A stretch of DNA of 45,938 bases from Marinilabiliaceae bacterium (GCA_016342595.1 JAEINY010000018.1:1-45938), one strand, 5' to 3'; positions 25,929-34,205 are shown, counted from the first letter of the stretch. Numbers and translations are program-made. Notes: generated by a model from the letters alone, not told the origin.

Positions 25929-25965
25929 TTAATTAGGTAATTAAAACCTTAATTTGCGTAATTAA
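25929..25965. promoter_or_regulatory. Twin palindromes upstream of the peroxiredoxin gene
   Basis: TTAATTAGGTAATTAA (25929-25944) and TTAATTTGCGTAATTAA (25949-25965) are both palindromes of type TTAATT-N4/5-AATTAA, with centres about two helical turns apart. They lie just upstream of the probable promoter and 63 bases before the start codon, as expected for a dimeric regulator. A further inverted repeat TGATTGA-N11-TCAATCA is at 25863-25887. The regulator is unknown. Confidence 0.5.
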
Positions 25966-26028
25966 AATGAAATCGTTTATTTTGTCACTATAAATAAGAA
26001 ATAAGTTTAACGTATAAAAAATAAAATT

Positions 26029-26661
26029 ATGGCTGTATTAGTAGGAAAAAAAGCACCTTCGTTCAGTGCCAAAGCAGTAGTCAACGGTGGTGAAATGGTA
26101 GAGAACTTTTCTTTAGACCAATATGTGGGTAAGAAAAATGTGATTCTTTACTTCTATCCTGCCGATTTTACCTTTGTGTGCCCAACGGAAATTATTGCCT
26201 TTCAAGATAAGATTTCTGAGTTCGAAAGCCGCAATGTTCAAGTGGTAGGTGTTTCTGTTGATTCAGAATTCTCACACTGGAAGTGGTTGCAAACAGAGAA
26301 AAAAGAAGGTGGTATTAAAGGGGTGAAATATCCTTTAATAGCTGATAGCAGTATGACCATTTCTGAAAACTTTGACGTTTTGGCGGGTGAGTACGATTAT
26401 ACTGACGAGGGTCAAATTGTTTTCAAAGGAACGCCTATGGCATACCGTGGATTATTCCTGATTGATAAAGAAGGAACAGTACGTCACCAGGTGGTGAATG
26501 ATATGCCTTTGGGACGAAGTATCGATGAAGCCATTCGTATTGTGGATGCTCTTCAATTCTTCGAGGAAAATGGTGAAGTATGCCCGGCTGACTGGCACAA
26601 AGGAGACGAAGGGTTAACACCTACTCAGGAAGGTATTGCTGATTATTTAGGAAAAAAATAA
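26029..26661 (+). CDS. Typical 2-Cys peroxiredoxin (AhpC/Prx1 group)
   Basis: A 210-residue typical 2-Cys peroxiredoxin. The peroxidatic Cys51 is in YFYPADFTFVCPTE; the resolving Cys185 is in GEVCPADW, with a C-terminal YLGKK tail. DSEFSHWKWLQ and AYRGLFLIDKEG are conserved Prx1 segments. It reduces hydrogen peroxide and alkyl hydroperoxides in the cytosol. No ahpF reductase gene follows, so electrons probably come from thioredoxin or a distant AhpF; the name ahpC is therefore not assigned with certainty. It is transcribed alone, with a possible operator pair upstream and a terminator at 26683. Confidence 0.93.
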   Translation: MAVLVGKKAPSFSAKAVVNGGEMVENFSLDQYVGKKNVILYFYPADFTFVCPTEIIAFQDKISEFESRNVQVVGVSVDSEFSHWKWLQTEKKEGGIKGVKYPLIADSSMTISENFDVLAGEYDYTDEGQIVFKGTPMAYRGLFLIDKEGTVRHQVVNDMPLGRSIDEAIRIVDALQFFEENGEVCPADWHKGDEGLTPTQEGIADYLGKK

Positions 26662-26682
26662 TTTTGAATTTGTTCATCGCTT

Positions 26683-26712
26683 AAGGTACTCCGCTTGGGG
26701 TGCCTTTTTTTT
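26683..26712 (+). terminator. Intrinsic terminator of the peroxiredoxin gene
   Basis: AAGGTAC / GTGCCTT stem (one G-U pair), 10-base loop, T tract. Confidence 0.8.
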
Positions 26713-26759
26713 ATGTTTAAACTAGGGTGTTATTCCGAAATCTATCTTCAAATAATTAC

Positions 26760-26767
26760 TACTTTTG
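26760..26767 (+). promoter_or_regulatory. Possible -7 element abutting pabB
   Basis: TACTTTTG fits TAnnTTTG but ends only 4 bases before the preferred pabB ATG at 26772, which would give a leaderless or nearly leaderless mRNA. It may be chance. Confidence 0.3.
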
Positions 26768-26771
26768 CTGT

Positions 26772-28073
26772 ATGCGCAGGTTTATTCAAATATATCCCAC
26801 AGATGGGGAACGGCTGAAGCGACAGTTGTGTATTGCCTCTCATAATTGTGGAGTAGGCGTGGTGCTGGATGGGAATAATTTCCATGTTCCCGACTTTATG
26901 CCGTCCGCTAAGAAGTACGAATTTATCGCAGGATTGGAAAAATACTCTGATTTTGCTGGAGAGCTTTTGCAGTTACAAACCTTTCATGATGAGCAGAAAG
27001 ATTGGTTATTGGGTTATCTTTCTTATGAGGTGAAAAACCAGTTGGAGGATTTGGAGAGTTCGCACCCCGACCGAATTGAATTACCTGAATTGTACTTTTT
27101 TGTACCGCGTTATTTGATTGTTAATTATGAAGGTAAGTGGGAGATTGGGTTTCTGGAAGATGTAGATTCCGAAGAATCTGTACGTGAATATTTAGCGGAT
27201 ATTGATCAGCTGGAGGAGACTGAATATGATATACCTGATGTGAAATTGAACCATCAGGTATCACATAAAGAATATCTGGAGGCCATTGAAAAAGTGTTAT
27301 GGCACATTCAGCGAGGTGATATTTATGAATTAAATTATTGCATGGAGTTTTTTGCACAAGATGTGCACCTTTCTCCACAATTGGTGTATCAACGCTTAAA
27401 AGAGATCTCACCAACACCATTTTCTGCCTATATGAAGTTGCACGATAAATTTTTAATGTGTGCATCACCTGAGCGTTATTTGAAAAAGTGCGGTACTAAA
27501 GTCATTTCTCAACCCATCAAAGGCACTTCACCCAGAGATAAAAATCCCATTATTGATAATGCCAATAAAGCGTATTTAATCAACTCGGAGAAGGAACAAG
27601 CTGAAAATATCATGATTGCTGACCTGGTACGTAATGATTTGTCACGCATTGCGACACGTGGCTCTGTTCAACCAGAAGAGTTGTGTGGCATTTACTCCTT
27701 TCGACAGGTTCATCAAATGATTTCGACGATCTCAGCTCAATTGCCTTCCGATTTTCATTGGGTGGATGCTATAAAAGCCACCTTTCCCATGGGTTCAATG
27801 ACGGGGGCACCCAAAATAAGTGCCATGCAATTAATAGAAAAATATGAGAAGAGTAAGCGCGGTTTATACAGTGGGGCCGTGGGTTATGTCACACCAGATG
27901 GTGATTTTGATTTTAACGTAGTCATTCGCAGTGTTCTTTATAATCAGAAGAAAAGCTGTCTCTCTTATATGGTAGGTGGTGCCATTACCAATCAATCGGA
28001 TGCACAAAAAGAATACGATGAATGTTTGTTGAAAGCTTCAGCCATCATGAAGGTATTTAAAATTGAAGAATAA
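26772..28073 (+). CDS. pabB: Aminodeoxychorismate synthase component I (PabB)
   Basis: A chorismate-utilising enzyme of the TrpE/PabB/MenF family: GYLSYEVKNQLEDL near the N terminus, YLEAIEKVLWHIQRGDIYELNYCMEFFA, SPERYLKKCGTKVISQPIKGTSPRD, ENIMIADLVRNDLSRIA, FPMGSMTGAPKISAMQLIEKYE and YSGAVGYVTPDGDFDFNVVIRS. The PIKGT motif and overall length favour PabB, which aminates chorismate for folate synthesis, over TrpE. The frame extends to 26727, but the ATG at 26772 (MRRFIQIYP) begins the domain. tilS overlaps its stop by one base (TAATG), so they are translationally coupled. Confidence 0.88.
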   Translation: MRRFIQIYPTDGERLKRQLCIASHNCGVGVVLDGNNFHVPDFMPSAKKYEFIAGLEKYSDFAGELLQLQTFHDEQKDWLLGYLSYEVKNQLEDLESSHPDRIELPELYFFVPRYLIVNYEGKWEIGFLEDVDSEESVREYLADIDQLEETEYDIPDVKLNHQVSHKEYLEAIEKVLWHIQRGDIYELNYCMEFFAQDVHLSPQLVYQRLKEISPTPFSAYMKLHDKFLMCASPERYLKKCGTKVISQPIKGTSPRDKNPIIDNANKAYLINSEKEQAENIMIADLVRNDLSRIATRGSVQPEELCGIYSFRQVHQMISTISAQLPSDFHWVDAIKATFPMGSMTGAPKISAMQLIEKYEKSKRGLYSGAVGYVTPDGDFDFNVVIRSVLYNQKKSCLSYMVGGAITNQSDAQKEYDECLLKASAIMKVFKIEE

Positions 28074-29416
28074 TGCAGCAGCTTAAAGTTAACACTGTTC
28101 GTAGGGTATTGGAGGCTGAATGTGGCGTGCAACCGGATGATCGGCTTTTAATAGCACTCAGTGGAGGCGCGGATTCGATGGCCTTGCTTCACCTGTTACA
28201 TCAGATGCCATGGTACCTGGAAGCAGCCCACTGTAATTTTAATTTACGTGGCGAGGAATCGGACAAGGATGAAGTATTTGTACGCACCTTTTGTGAAAAG
28301 AATAGTATTAAACTGCATGTTACTCAATTCGATACAGGGCAAATAGCTGATGAAAAGGGAATATCCATTGAAATGGCAGCCCGTGATTTGCGCTATAATT
28401 GGTTTGAACAATTGCAGAAGGAGAATGACCTGACGTGTGTGCTTACTGGTCATCATGGCGATGATTCCATCGAAACATTCTTCTTAAATCTTATGCGCGG
28501 GACTGGAGTTAAAGGGCTTTCCGGTATTAACCATCGCAACGGTGATCTTATTCGCCCGCTATTGCAGTGGTCTCGAAAAGATATTGAAGCCTATTGTGAC
28601 TGGAAACAGATTGGCTTTCGCAATGACTCAACTAATAGCGATACCCGCTTTATCCGTAATAAAATAAGACACGAAATTATTCCATTGTTTGAATCGGTTA
28701 ACCCTTCGTTTTTTCAAACCATGCTTCATAACATGGGGCATCTGAAGGATGCCGAAGGATTGTTGGAGCAAACGGTGGAACAAGCGCGGCACGAGATGGT
28801 GGTGGAGGAGCATGATCGCCTGCTGATTCCCATTTCCAGGTTAATGGAATATCCGTACCATAAGTCTATTCTGTTTGAACTGTTACGTCCCTATGGATTT
28901 AATTCAGCTACGGTGAATGATGTCATCAGTCACTTGAATAATATATCGGGGAAGCAGTTTTTTAGTGAGACGCATCGTTTGATAAAAGATCGTTACAACT
29001 TGTTGGTCACAGAGAAGCCAAAGGTGGAGGTCGATCATTTTTGGGTTGAAGAAGGGCAGATACAACAGCCAATTCAGCTCTGCGTTAAAACATATGACCG
29101 GCCCGTAAGCTTTCAATTTTCACGTGATCCCCGTATTATTCACCTGGATTTCGATCAGGTTGAGATGCCCTTGTTAGTCCGCAAGTGGCAGCAAGGGGAT
29201 AGCTTTCAACCGCTGGGTATGAAAGGGTTTAAAAAGATGAGTGACTTCTTTATTGATTCTAAATTCAGCATCGCCGATAAAGAAGCCGCCTGGTTAATGC
29301 TCTCCGGTGAAGATATAGTTTGGGTAGTGGGGCACCGAATTGATGAGCGGTTTAAAGTGACCAATCGGACGAAGCGAATTTTAGAGCTTCAAATCAAGGA
29401 TGGAAATAATGTTTGA
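28073..29416 (+). CDS. tilS: tRNA(Ile)-lysidine synthase TilS
   Basis: A PP-loop enzyme: LLIALSGGADSMALLHLL at the N terminus, AAHCNFNLRGEESDKDE, LTGHHGDDSIETFFLNLMRGTGVKGLSGI, and IRNKIRHEIIPLFE, followed by the TilS C-terminal domain (PLLVRKWQQGDSFQPLGMKGFKKMSDFFIDSKFS, WVVGHRIDERFKV). It converts C34 of tRNA-Ile(CAU) to lysidine, an essential decoding step. Length 447 is normal. It is coupled to pabB by a one-base overlap. Its last 36 bases lie opposite the end of the convergent radical-SAM gene, with no terminator between. Confidence 0.95.
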   Translation: MQQLKVNTVRRVLEAECGVQPDDRLLIALSGGADSMALLHLLHQMPWYLEAAHCNFNLRGEESDKDEVFVRTFCEKNSIKLHVTQFDTGQIADEKGISIEMAARDLRYNWFEQLQKENDLTCVLTGHHGDDSIETFFLNLMRGTGVKGLSGINHRNGDLIRPLLQWSRKDIEAYCDWKQIGFRNDSTNSDTRFIRNKIRHEIIPLFESVNPSFFQTMLHNMGHLKDAEGLLEQTVEQARHEMVVEEHDRLLIPISRLMEYPYHKSILFELLRPYGFNSATVNDVISHLNNISGKQFFSETHRLIKDRYNLLVTEKPKVEVDHFWVEEGQIQQPIQLCVKTYDRPVSFQFSRDPRIIHLDFDQVEMPLLVRKWQQGDSFQPLGMKGFKKMSDFFIDSKFSIADKEAAWLMLSGEDIVWVVGHRIDERFKVTNRTKRILELQIKDGNNV

Positions 29417-31219
29417 GAACTGTGTGTTGCAATAAATTAAGTACCCTTCTTTTAGATTGGTAAGTATCTCTTTTAATCGTTCTTCGGTCATCTGCGGATA
29501 GTCTTTTTTTACATCGGTATACAGCCCGGTAAAAGTGCGTACCTGTTGCTCTGTAGCTTTTAGAACAGAACCATATTCGGGTTCTCCAAATACAATGTTT
29601 TCTATTTCTTCATCATTACAATACTCCGTATAATAATAGATGCCATTGTTCTCCTGGATTTTATAGCTAAAGGTATTTGTTTTGTAATAATCCTCTGCCT
29701 CCATTAATTTATCCCATTCTTTCGCATTAGCGGGTACATTCTTTTTATATCTGAATAAATGAAAGCGGTCTTCATGATTTGAGAAATAGTCCGGCATGAG
29801 GTAGGTAATATCATCCGTATCGTATGTCGTTATTTCAGCATCCGACATCAATGAATAGTATTTTGACATGGACGACAGGACCAAATCCACATAGATGTGC
29901 GAAAATGAAACGATGCTATCATTATAAAAGAAGCGCAAAAAATGCAGATTGTTCATGCACTCCTGTATTTCCTCTTCGGTTTCTCCGGGGGTGTGTTTAA
30001 TGACATTCACCACCGGATTAATGGCATTTTTCAGGGAGTATTTAATGAAAAACACATTGTCTGAAAAACTATTGCTTTTATTCATTTTCTGCAGTAATGA
30101 ATCACAGAGTCCGTCATAGCCGATAAAAAGGTTCTTAAAGCCTGCAATGGCCATTTTTTCCATCAAACGGGCATTGTATTTAGCGCTAGGTATCAGCTCC
30201 GCCCAAAAGGAATAATCTGCCTCATTTTTGTATTTTAATTCGATGATTAAATCCAATAATTTCTCGAAGTGTGCTAAACTGCCAAAGGTATCGCTATCAA
30301 CAAAAGTAAAGGTGGTAAGACCGTATTTTGTTGTGATATGGTCTATTTCATTGACCACACACTCGGGACTTCTGGCTCTTAATTTATAGCCTTGATTGAA
30401 ATCGCAGAATTTACATTTTCGCCAATGACAAGAGCGGATTGAATTGATCGGAATACTTATCTGGTCTGTATCTTCCGGATGAGGATAGTTGTTGACATAG
30501 TCATCGTAGTCGGGAAAGATATAGTTTTCAAAGTCTAAATACCGGCTCTTGAGGATGGCAGATTGCTTTAGCTCCTCGCTTTCCCGATACATTAACCGAG
30601 GTACAGTGTTGAAATTCGGCGTTTCTTGTTTCAGTTGATCTGCTAATTCTAACAATGGATATTCACCTTCGCCCCAGGTTCCAAAGTCAAACGAAGGACA
30701 TAGTTTCATGGCTTCTTTGGCGACCTTTTCACCTCCAAAACCACCAACTATAATTTTTACTTCAGGTGCCACCTTTTTGATTTCACCGGCTAAGATCATA
30801 CCCGGAATCCATTGATTATATTTTGCAGTGATGCCAAAAAGTGAAACTTCACTAAAATCAATAGACTTAATCTCTTGATGAATTATTTCGTAGATTTCCT
30901 CTTTTTTATCTTCTAAAAAATCGGCGTAATAATCGGGATCAATGGTTTTATAAGAGGGGTCCAGTTTCTGAAGCAATGAAATAATTCGATTATTGCCTTT
31001 TATATTTTCATGTCGGTCATTCAGGATGGATAAAAAAGGGAGAATTCTTATTTCCGTGTCTTCACTATCCGTATACTCAGACATGACAGATAATGAAAAA
31101 TTCCAATACTTTACTTCTGTCTCAACCCCATTGTTTACCATGAATTTTTTAAGAATAGAAAGCGAAATGGAAGGGGTATTAATATCCGAGGGAGGTAAAC
31201 AATTCAAAAGTATTTTCAT
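29381..31219 (-). CDS. B12-binding-domain radical SAM protein, RiPP-type C-methyltransferase-like
   Basis: Residues 1-200 resemble the cobalamin-binding domain (KILLNCLPPSDINTPSISL, VSLFGITAKYNQWIPGM, VKIIVGGFGGEKVA, FDFGTWGEGEYPLLEL); the base-on DxHxxG motif is not seen. The radical SAM domain has C264, C269 and C272 in SIRSCHWRKCKFC, spacing C-x4-C-x2-C, not the standard C-x3-C. The context SCHW..C.FC.FN.GYK.R.RSPE recalls RiPP-maturation radical SAM proteins, and the C terminus (about 520-612) is helical, like a winged-helix recognition domain. It likely methylates or otherwise modifies an unknown substrate. No precursor peptide ORF was found beside it. It ends inside tilS on the opposite strand. 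Confidence 0.7.
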   Translation of the reverse strand: MKILLNCLPPSDINTPSISLSILKKFMVNNGVETEVKYWNFSLSVMSEYTDSEDTEIRILPFLSILNDRHENIKGNNRIISLLQKLDPSYKTIDPDYYADFLEDKKEEIYEIIHQEIKSIDFSEVSLFGITAKYNQWIPGMILAGEIKKVAPEVKIIVGGFGGEKVAKEAMKLCPSFDFGTWGEGEYPLLELADQLKQETPNFNTVPRLMYRESEELKQSAILKSRYLDFENYIFPDYDDYVNNYPHPEDTDQISIPINSIRSCHWRKCKFCDFNQGYKLRARSPECVVNEIDHITTKYGLTTFTFVDSDTFGSLAHFEKLLDLIIELKYKNEADYSFWAELIPSAKYNARLMEKMAIAGFKNLFIGYDGLCDSLLQKMNKSNSFSDNVFFIKYSLKNAINPVVNVIKHTPGETEEEIQECMNNLHFLRFFYNDSIVSFSHIYVDLVLSSMSKYYSLMSDAEITTYDTDDITYLMPDYFSNHEDRFHLFRYKKNVPANAKEWDKLMEAEDYYKTNTFSYKIQENNGIYYYTEYCNDEEIENIVFGEPEYGSVLKATEQQVRTFTGLYTDVKKDYPQMTEERLKEILTNLKEGYLIYCNTQFSNIISILDLKL

Positions 31220-31270
31220 TATCGCTTTTTAAGTATGTTGCTTTTATGAGCTGCCTGTTGTGGGGCACTG

Positions 31271-31278
31271 CAAAAATA
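31271..31278 (-). promoter_or_regulatory. -7 element for the radical SAM gene
   Basis: Minus strand TATTTTTG, exact TAnnTTTG, 51 bases before the ATG at 31219. Confidence 0.5.
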
Positions 31279-31362
31279 GAAAAATAAGTTCCATTCAGAC
31301 TATATCAGTTCATGAATGCCATGGGGTTATAGGTGCGATTGGTATCGCATTCAAAAAATAAT

Positions 31363-31493
31363 AGTTACACAAAGCTGCGCGAAGAAAACACAGAGGGGCA
31401 CCGAGATGATATCTTATGTCTGGCTGTATTGATGGTATAGTAACTTTCTGTGAACTGTCTTGTGCTTTTTGCCTCAGCGAGCTTTGTGTAACT
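31363..31493. mobile_element. 131-bp element with 14-bp terminal inverted repeats
   Basis: AGTTACACAAAGCT (31363-31376) and its exact reverse complement (31480-31493) bound a noncoding stretch. Just inside, both ends continue with related ACACAGAG/CACAGA-type sequence. It belongs to the common class of short 'TTACACAAAG' palindromic repeats in bacterial genomes. An ORF across it at 31310-31549 (minus) has no coding character. Confidence 0.6.
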
Positions 31494-31521
31494 TTACCAT
31501 GCAAAACAACCTGACCCGGAT

Positions 31522-31563
31522 AAAAAATAAACCTGCTACATTTGATCAAATGTAGCAGGTTTA
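31522..31563 (-). terminator. Intrinsic terminator of ywbE
   Basis: A 36-base perfect palindrome (31528-31563, centre TTTGATCAAA) followed on the minus strand by a six-T run, 47 bases beyond the ywbE stop. Confidence 0.9.
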
Positions 31564-31609
31564 ATTCTGATAAATCCCTCCTGTAGAGGATTTAATAATT
31601 CAGATCATC

Positions 31610-31804
31610 TTACAAGCGTATCTCTTTGACCCGTCCCTCTAGTCCATCTTTGAGGCGTACTTCAATTCCATAAGGGTGAAAGGAGCTTTCGGTTATAACG
31701 TCCTTTACCACACCTTGAGTGAGTTGACCAGAGGCTTTATCTCTGTTTTGTACAATAGATACCTTAATTCCCGCTTTAATGTATTTCCTGTCTCTTGCGT
31801 CCAT
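31610..31804 (-). CDS. YwbE family protein (DUF2196)
   Basis: A 64-residue protein matching the YwbE family along its length: IKAGIKVSIVQNRDKASGQLTQGVVKDVITESSFHPYGIEVRLKDGLEGRVKEI. This is a small beta-rich, KOW-like or nucleic-acid-binding-like fold of unknown function, found widely in bacteria. The frame extends to 31843, but the ATG at 31804 (MDARDRKY) gives the standard length. It has its own promoter and terminator. Confidence 0.88.
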   Translation of the reverse strand: MDARDRKYIKAGIKVSIVQNRDKASGQLTQGVVKDVITESSFHPYGIEVRLKDGLEGRVKEIRL

Positions 31805-31861
31805 TTTCTTATTTATACAGATTGTTGTTGTTACCCTCTTCAAAGGTTATTTGTGAATCTA

Positions 31862-31869
31862 CAAAAGTA
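31862..31869 (-). promoter_or_regulatory. -7 element for ywbE
   Basis: Minus strand TACTTTTG, exact TAnnTTTG, 57 bases before the ATG at 31804. Confidence 0.5.
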
Positions 31870-32047
31870 AGGGTCATTTTTTAAAAGACTATGATTTTAT
31901 ACTTTTTTAAGACAATTTATCTTCCCTTGGCTGAAGTGGACATCGTTTTTGTCAGATGATAAACGGGCGCTACTTGAATCAATTTTTTATTCACTACTGT
32001 ATTGAATGGTTTAGCTTGTATGTGAGTATGTGTTTGAATACTCTAAT

Positions 32048-32134
32048 AAGGACAGGGGTATGCCCTAACCGAGGACAGGGGTATGTCCCGGTCGGGACCC
32101 GATCCATGTTCAGCTTTGGGCAGGGGTGTGCTCA
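32048..32134. repeat. 23-bp periodic GGACAGGGGTATG repeats
   Basis: GGACAGGGGTATG occurs at 32050 and 32073, and a variant GGCAGGGGTGTG at 32119, i.e. 23 and 46 bases apart. Copies end in CCC or TCCC and form weak hairpins; GTCCCG-GT-CGGGAC (32085-32098) is a perfect stem. The rest of 31870-32214 is AT-rich, and I see no gene in it. Confidence 0.6.
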
Positions 32135-32214
32135 AATTTTCATATTGTGGTGCTATTGGCAATAGTAGTCTTAGAATGAGTTTTATACATAGATACTGTG
32201 ATTTGATAGTCTAT

Positions 32215-33273
32215 CTATTCCACTATCCCTCCACCAATTAATTTCTCCTCCTGATATATCACTATGGACTGGCCGGGCATCATACCCCATACCGGTGTTT
32301 CAAACTGCACCAGCAAAGCATCCTCTTCAATGGAAATGGTTCCCTCATACCCAGGTACACTGTCGATGCCGCGTACACGAATAAATACCTTTTGGTTATG
32401 CCACAGTGAAGTATCGCTTGTGATTTGATAATGTGGAAGCGTTACCCGGGTGTCAAATAATGAATCACGGGGGCCGGTCTGGAGGCGATTGTTTTTGGGA
32501 TCGATAGCCACCACGCATTGGCCGGCTTTCAATCCCTCGATACCTTTGCGTTGGCCTAAGGTGTAAAACGGATACCCTTCATGAGTGGCAATGATTTGAT
32601 GGTCTCGGTTTATCACATCACCCGGTTGCATGGCCCGGTGTTCATCGGGTAAACGATTAGTCAGGAATTGTTTGTAGTTGGTGCCACTGAGGAAGCAAAT
32701 TCCCATGCTTTCTTTTTTATCGGCAAAAGTGGCATAGCCCAGTGAGCGGGCTAATTCTCTGACCTCTTTTTTGTGCAATTGGCCCAGTGGAAAAATGGCT
32801 CTTTGAATCACCTCCTGGCTAAGATTCCACAAGAAATAAGATTGATCTTTCGCCGGATCAACACCTTTTACAATGTAATGGTAATTGTTTGCTGAATATT
32901 TCTGTACGTAATGACCAGTTGAGATATATTCACAATCCAATTGATCGGCCCATTGCAACAGGTACTTCCATTTAATGGTTTCGTTGCAGCGGATGCAGGG
33001 GTTGGGTGTTCGGCCATTGAGGTAGTCGTCTACAAAATAAGCAATTACTTCTTTTTCAAAAGCAGCTTTGCAATCAATGGTATGGTGCTCAATTCCCAAA
33101 TTACCGGCCAGTTTCCGGGCTTCCTGAATACCTGGCAAATCATCATCGGCATAAGTCAACAGTGTTGCCCCGATCACCTCATATCCCTGTTGTTGCAATA
33201 AAACGGCGGCCATGGAACTATCCATGCCGCCGCTCATGCCTAATAATACCTTTTGTTTTGCGCTGCCCGACAT
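32215..33273 (-). CDS. mnmA: tRNA-specific 2-thiouridylase MnmA
   Basis: PP-loop LGMSGGMDSSMAAVLLQQ at the N terminus, catalytic Cys93 in GRTPNPCIRCNETIKW, STGHYVQK, KDQSYFLWNLSQEVIQRAIFPLG, the second catalytic Cys in SMGICFLSG, and the C-terminal beta-barrel (GYPFYTLGQRKGIEGLKAGQCVVAIDPK). It places sulfur on U34 of tRNAs for Lys, Glu and Gln in the cytosol. Length 352 is normal. Transcribed alone from a TATCTTTG element just upstream. With tilS it is the second anticodon-modifying PP-loop enzyme in the window. Confidence 0.95.
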   Translation of the reverse strand: MSGSAKQKVLLGMSGGMDSSMAAVLLQQQGYEVIGATLLTYADDDLPGIQEARKLAGNLGIEHHTIDCKAAFEKEVIAYFVDDYLNGRTPNPCIRCNETIKWKYLLQWADQLDCEYISTGHYVQKYSANNYHYIVKGVDPAKDQSYFLWNLSQEVIQRAIFPLGQLHKKEVRELARSLGYATFADKKESMGICFLSGTNYKQFLTNRLPDEHRAMQPGDVINRDHQIIATHEGYPFYTLGQRKGIEGLKAGQCVVAIDPKNNRLQTGPRDSLFDTRVTLPHYQITSDTSLWHNQKVFIRVRGIDSVPGYEGTISIEEDALLVQFETPVWGMMPGQSIVIYQEEKLIGGGIVE

Positions 33274-33298
33274 ATCTTATTTATCGCTGTTTTACCGG

Positions 33299-33306
33299 CA
33301 AAGATA
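33299..33306 (-). promoter_or_regulatory. -7 element for mnmA
   Basis: Minus strand TATCTTTG, exact TAnnTTTG, 25 bases before the ATG at 33273. Confidence 0.55.
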
Positions 33307-33323
33307 CAGTTTGAGTGAAAAAT

Positions 33324-33427
33324 GTTACACAGAGCACTCAAAGTTTTAGAAATAATAAAGGTCACCAAGTGTTCTATTCTCTGTGCTCTTCTTCAAAAAA
33401 AGTTTGCTCCGTGACCTGTGTGTGACC
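33324..33427. repeat. Diverged TTACACAGAG-type palindromic repeat
   Basis: The segment starts GTTACACAGAGCAC and ends CCTGTGTGTGACC, with internal pairs CAGAGCAC/GTGCTCT and GGTCAC/GTGACC. It resembles the element at 31363-31493 but has lost a clean terminal repeat. It fills the gap between mnmA and tyrA. Confidence 0.4.
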
Positions 33428-33428
33428 G

Positions 33429-34205
33429 TTATTCAGAAATATTTTCCCGCACATGAGCCAGAAATGCATGCATACCTTCAGTATCCTTTGTGTCGATTAA
33501 TTTCAAAAGGTGCTTCAATTGATGACGAATATTCTCCACTTGCTCATAGGTAAAGGGATTAAACAGTATCTCTGTCAGCAGATGATCTTCCTCCGAAAGT
33601 AATCCTTTTGCAATGTTCATGTGTTTGGAAAACGTTGTTCCCGGCGCCTTTTGAGGCTTCATACAGGCTGCAAAAACCAGCGAAGAAGAAAAAGGGATGG
33701 ATAACGAATAAGCAATGGTTTCATCATGCTCGATAAATGTATACTCATGAATGCTTAAACCCAGCGAACTGTAAAAATCTTTAAAGAAGGTTTTCCCCAT
33801 ATGATCACTTTGCGAAATGATGATGGCATGGTGCATGCTCAGATCTTTCAAACTTGCAAATGTAGGTCCAAACATGGGGTGGGTGGATACATACCGATGA
33901 CCGCTCTTTAGGTAGAACTCCTTCAATCCTGTCTTGACCGATGCAATATCTGAGATGATGCAGTCTTGTGGCAGGTAGGGTAGGACTTCTTCGAATGCGG
34001 AAAGGGTATATTGCAAGCTCACAGCATTGATGAGTAACTCTGGTGCAAACTCTGCAATTTCCTCTAACTGAGTGAAGCGTTGGGTATTAAAAATATAACG
34101 TAAACGAGCTTTCTCAGGGTCATAAATCGCTACTTCATGTTGCAGACAGAGGGCGTCTGTCAGCCATGTACCCATTTTTCCGGCTCCTAAAATACAAATC
34201 TTCAT
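33429..34205 (-). CDS. tyrA: Prephenate dehydrogenase (TyrA)
   Basis: A Rossmann NAD-binding start (KICILGAGKMGTWLTDALC), then LINAVSLQYTLSAFEEVLPYL, DIASVKTGLKEFYLKSGHRYVSTHPMFGPTFASL with the conserved His of TyrA, and a helical C-terminal half (FEHDETIAYSLSIPFSSSLVFAACM). It oxidatively decarboxylates prephenate to hydroxyphenylpyruvate for Tyr. The frame extends to an ATG at 34235, which lies in a hairpin; the ATG at 34205 begins the nucleotide fold directly and is preferred. It is the last gene of the pheA-led operon. Confidence 0.9.
   Translation of the reverse strand: MKICILGAGKMGTWLTDALCLQHEVAIYDPEKARLRYIFNTQRFTQLEEIAEFAPELLINAVSLQYTLSAFEEVLPYLPQDCIISDIASVKTGLKEFYLKSGHRYVSTHPMFGPTFASLKDLSMHHAIIISQSDHMGKTFFKDFYSSLGLSIHEYTFIEHDETIAYSLSIPFSSSLVFAACMKPQKAPGTTFSKHMNIAKGLLSEEDHLLTEILFNPFTYEQVENIRHQLKHLLKLIDTKDTEGMHAFLAHVRENISE

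Noticed and set aside
31220..31609. Possible RiPP precursor beside the radical SAM gene
   Set aside because: Both strands were read; the only ORF (31310-31549, minus) is formed by the inverted-repeat element and has no leader/core pattern.
15790..33273. Functional link between cysD, tilS and mnmA as three PP-loop ATP pyrophosphatases
   Set aside because: They share a fold only; they lie in separate transcripts and pathways, so proximity carries no clear meaning.
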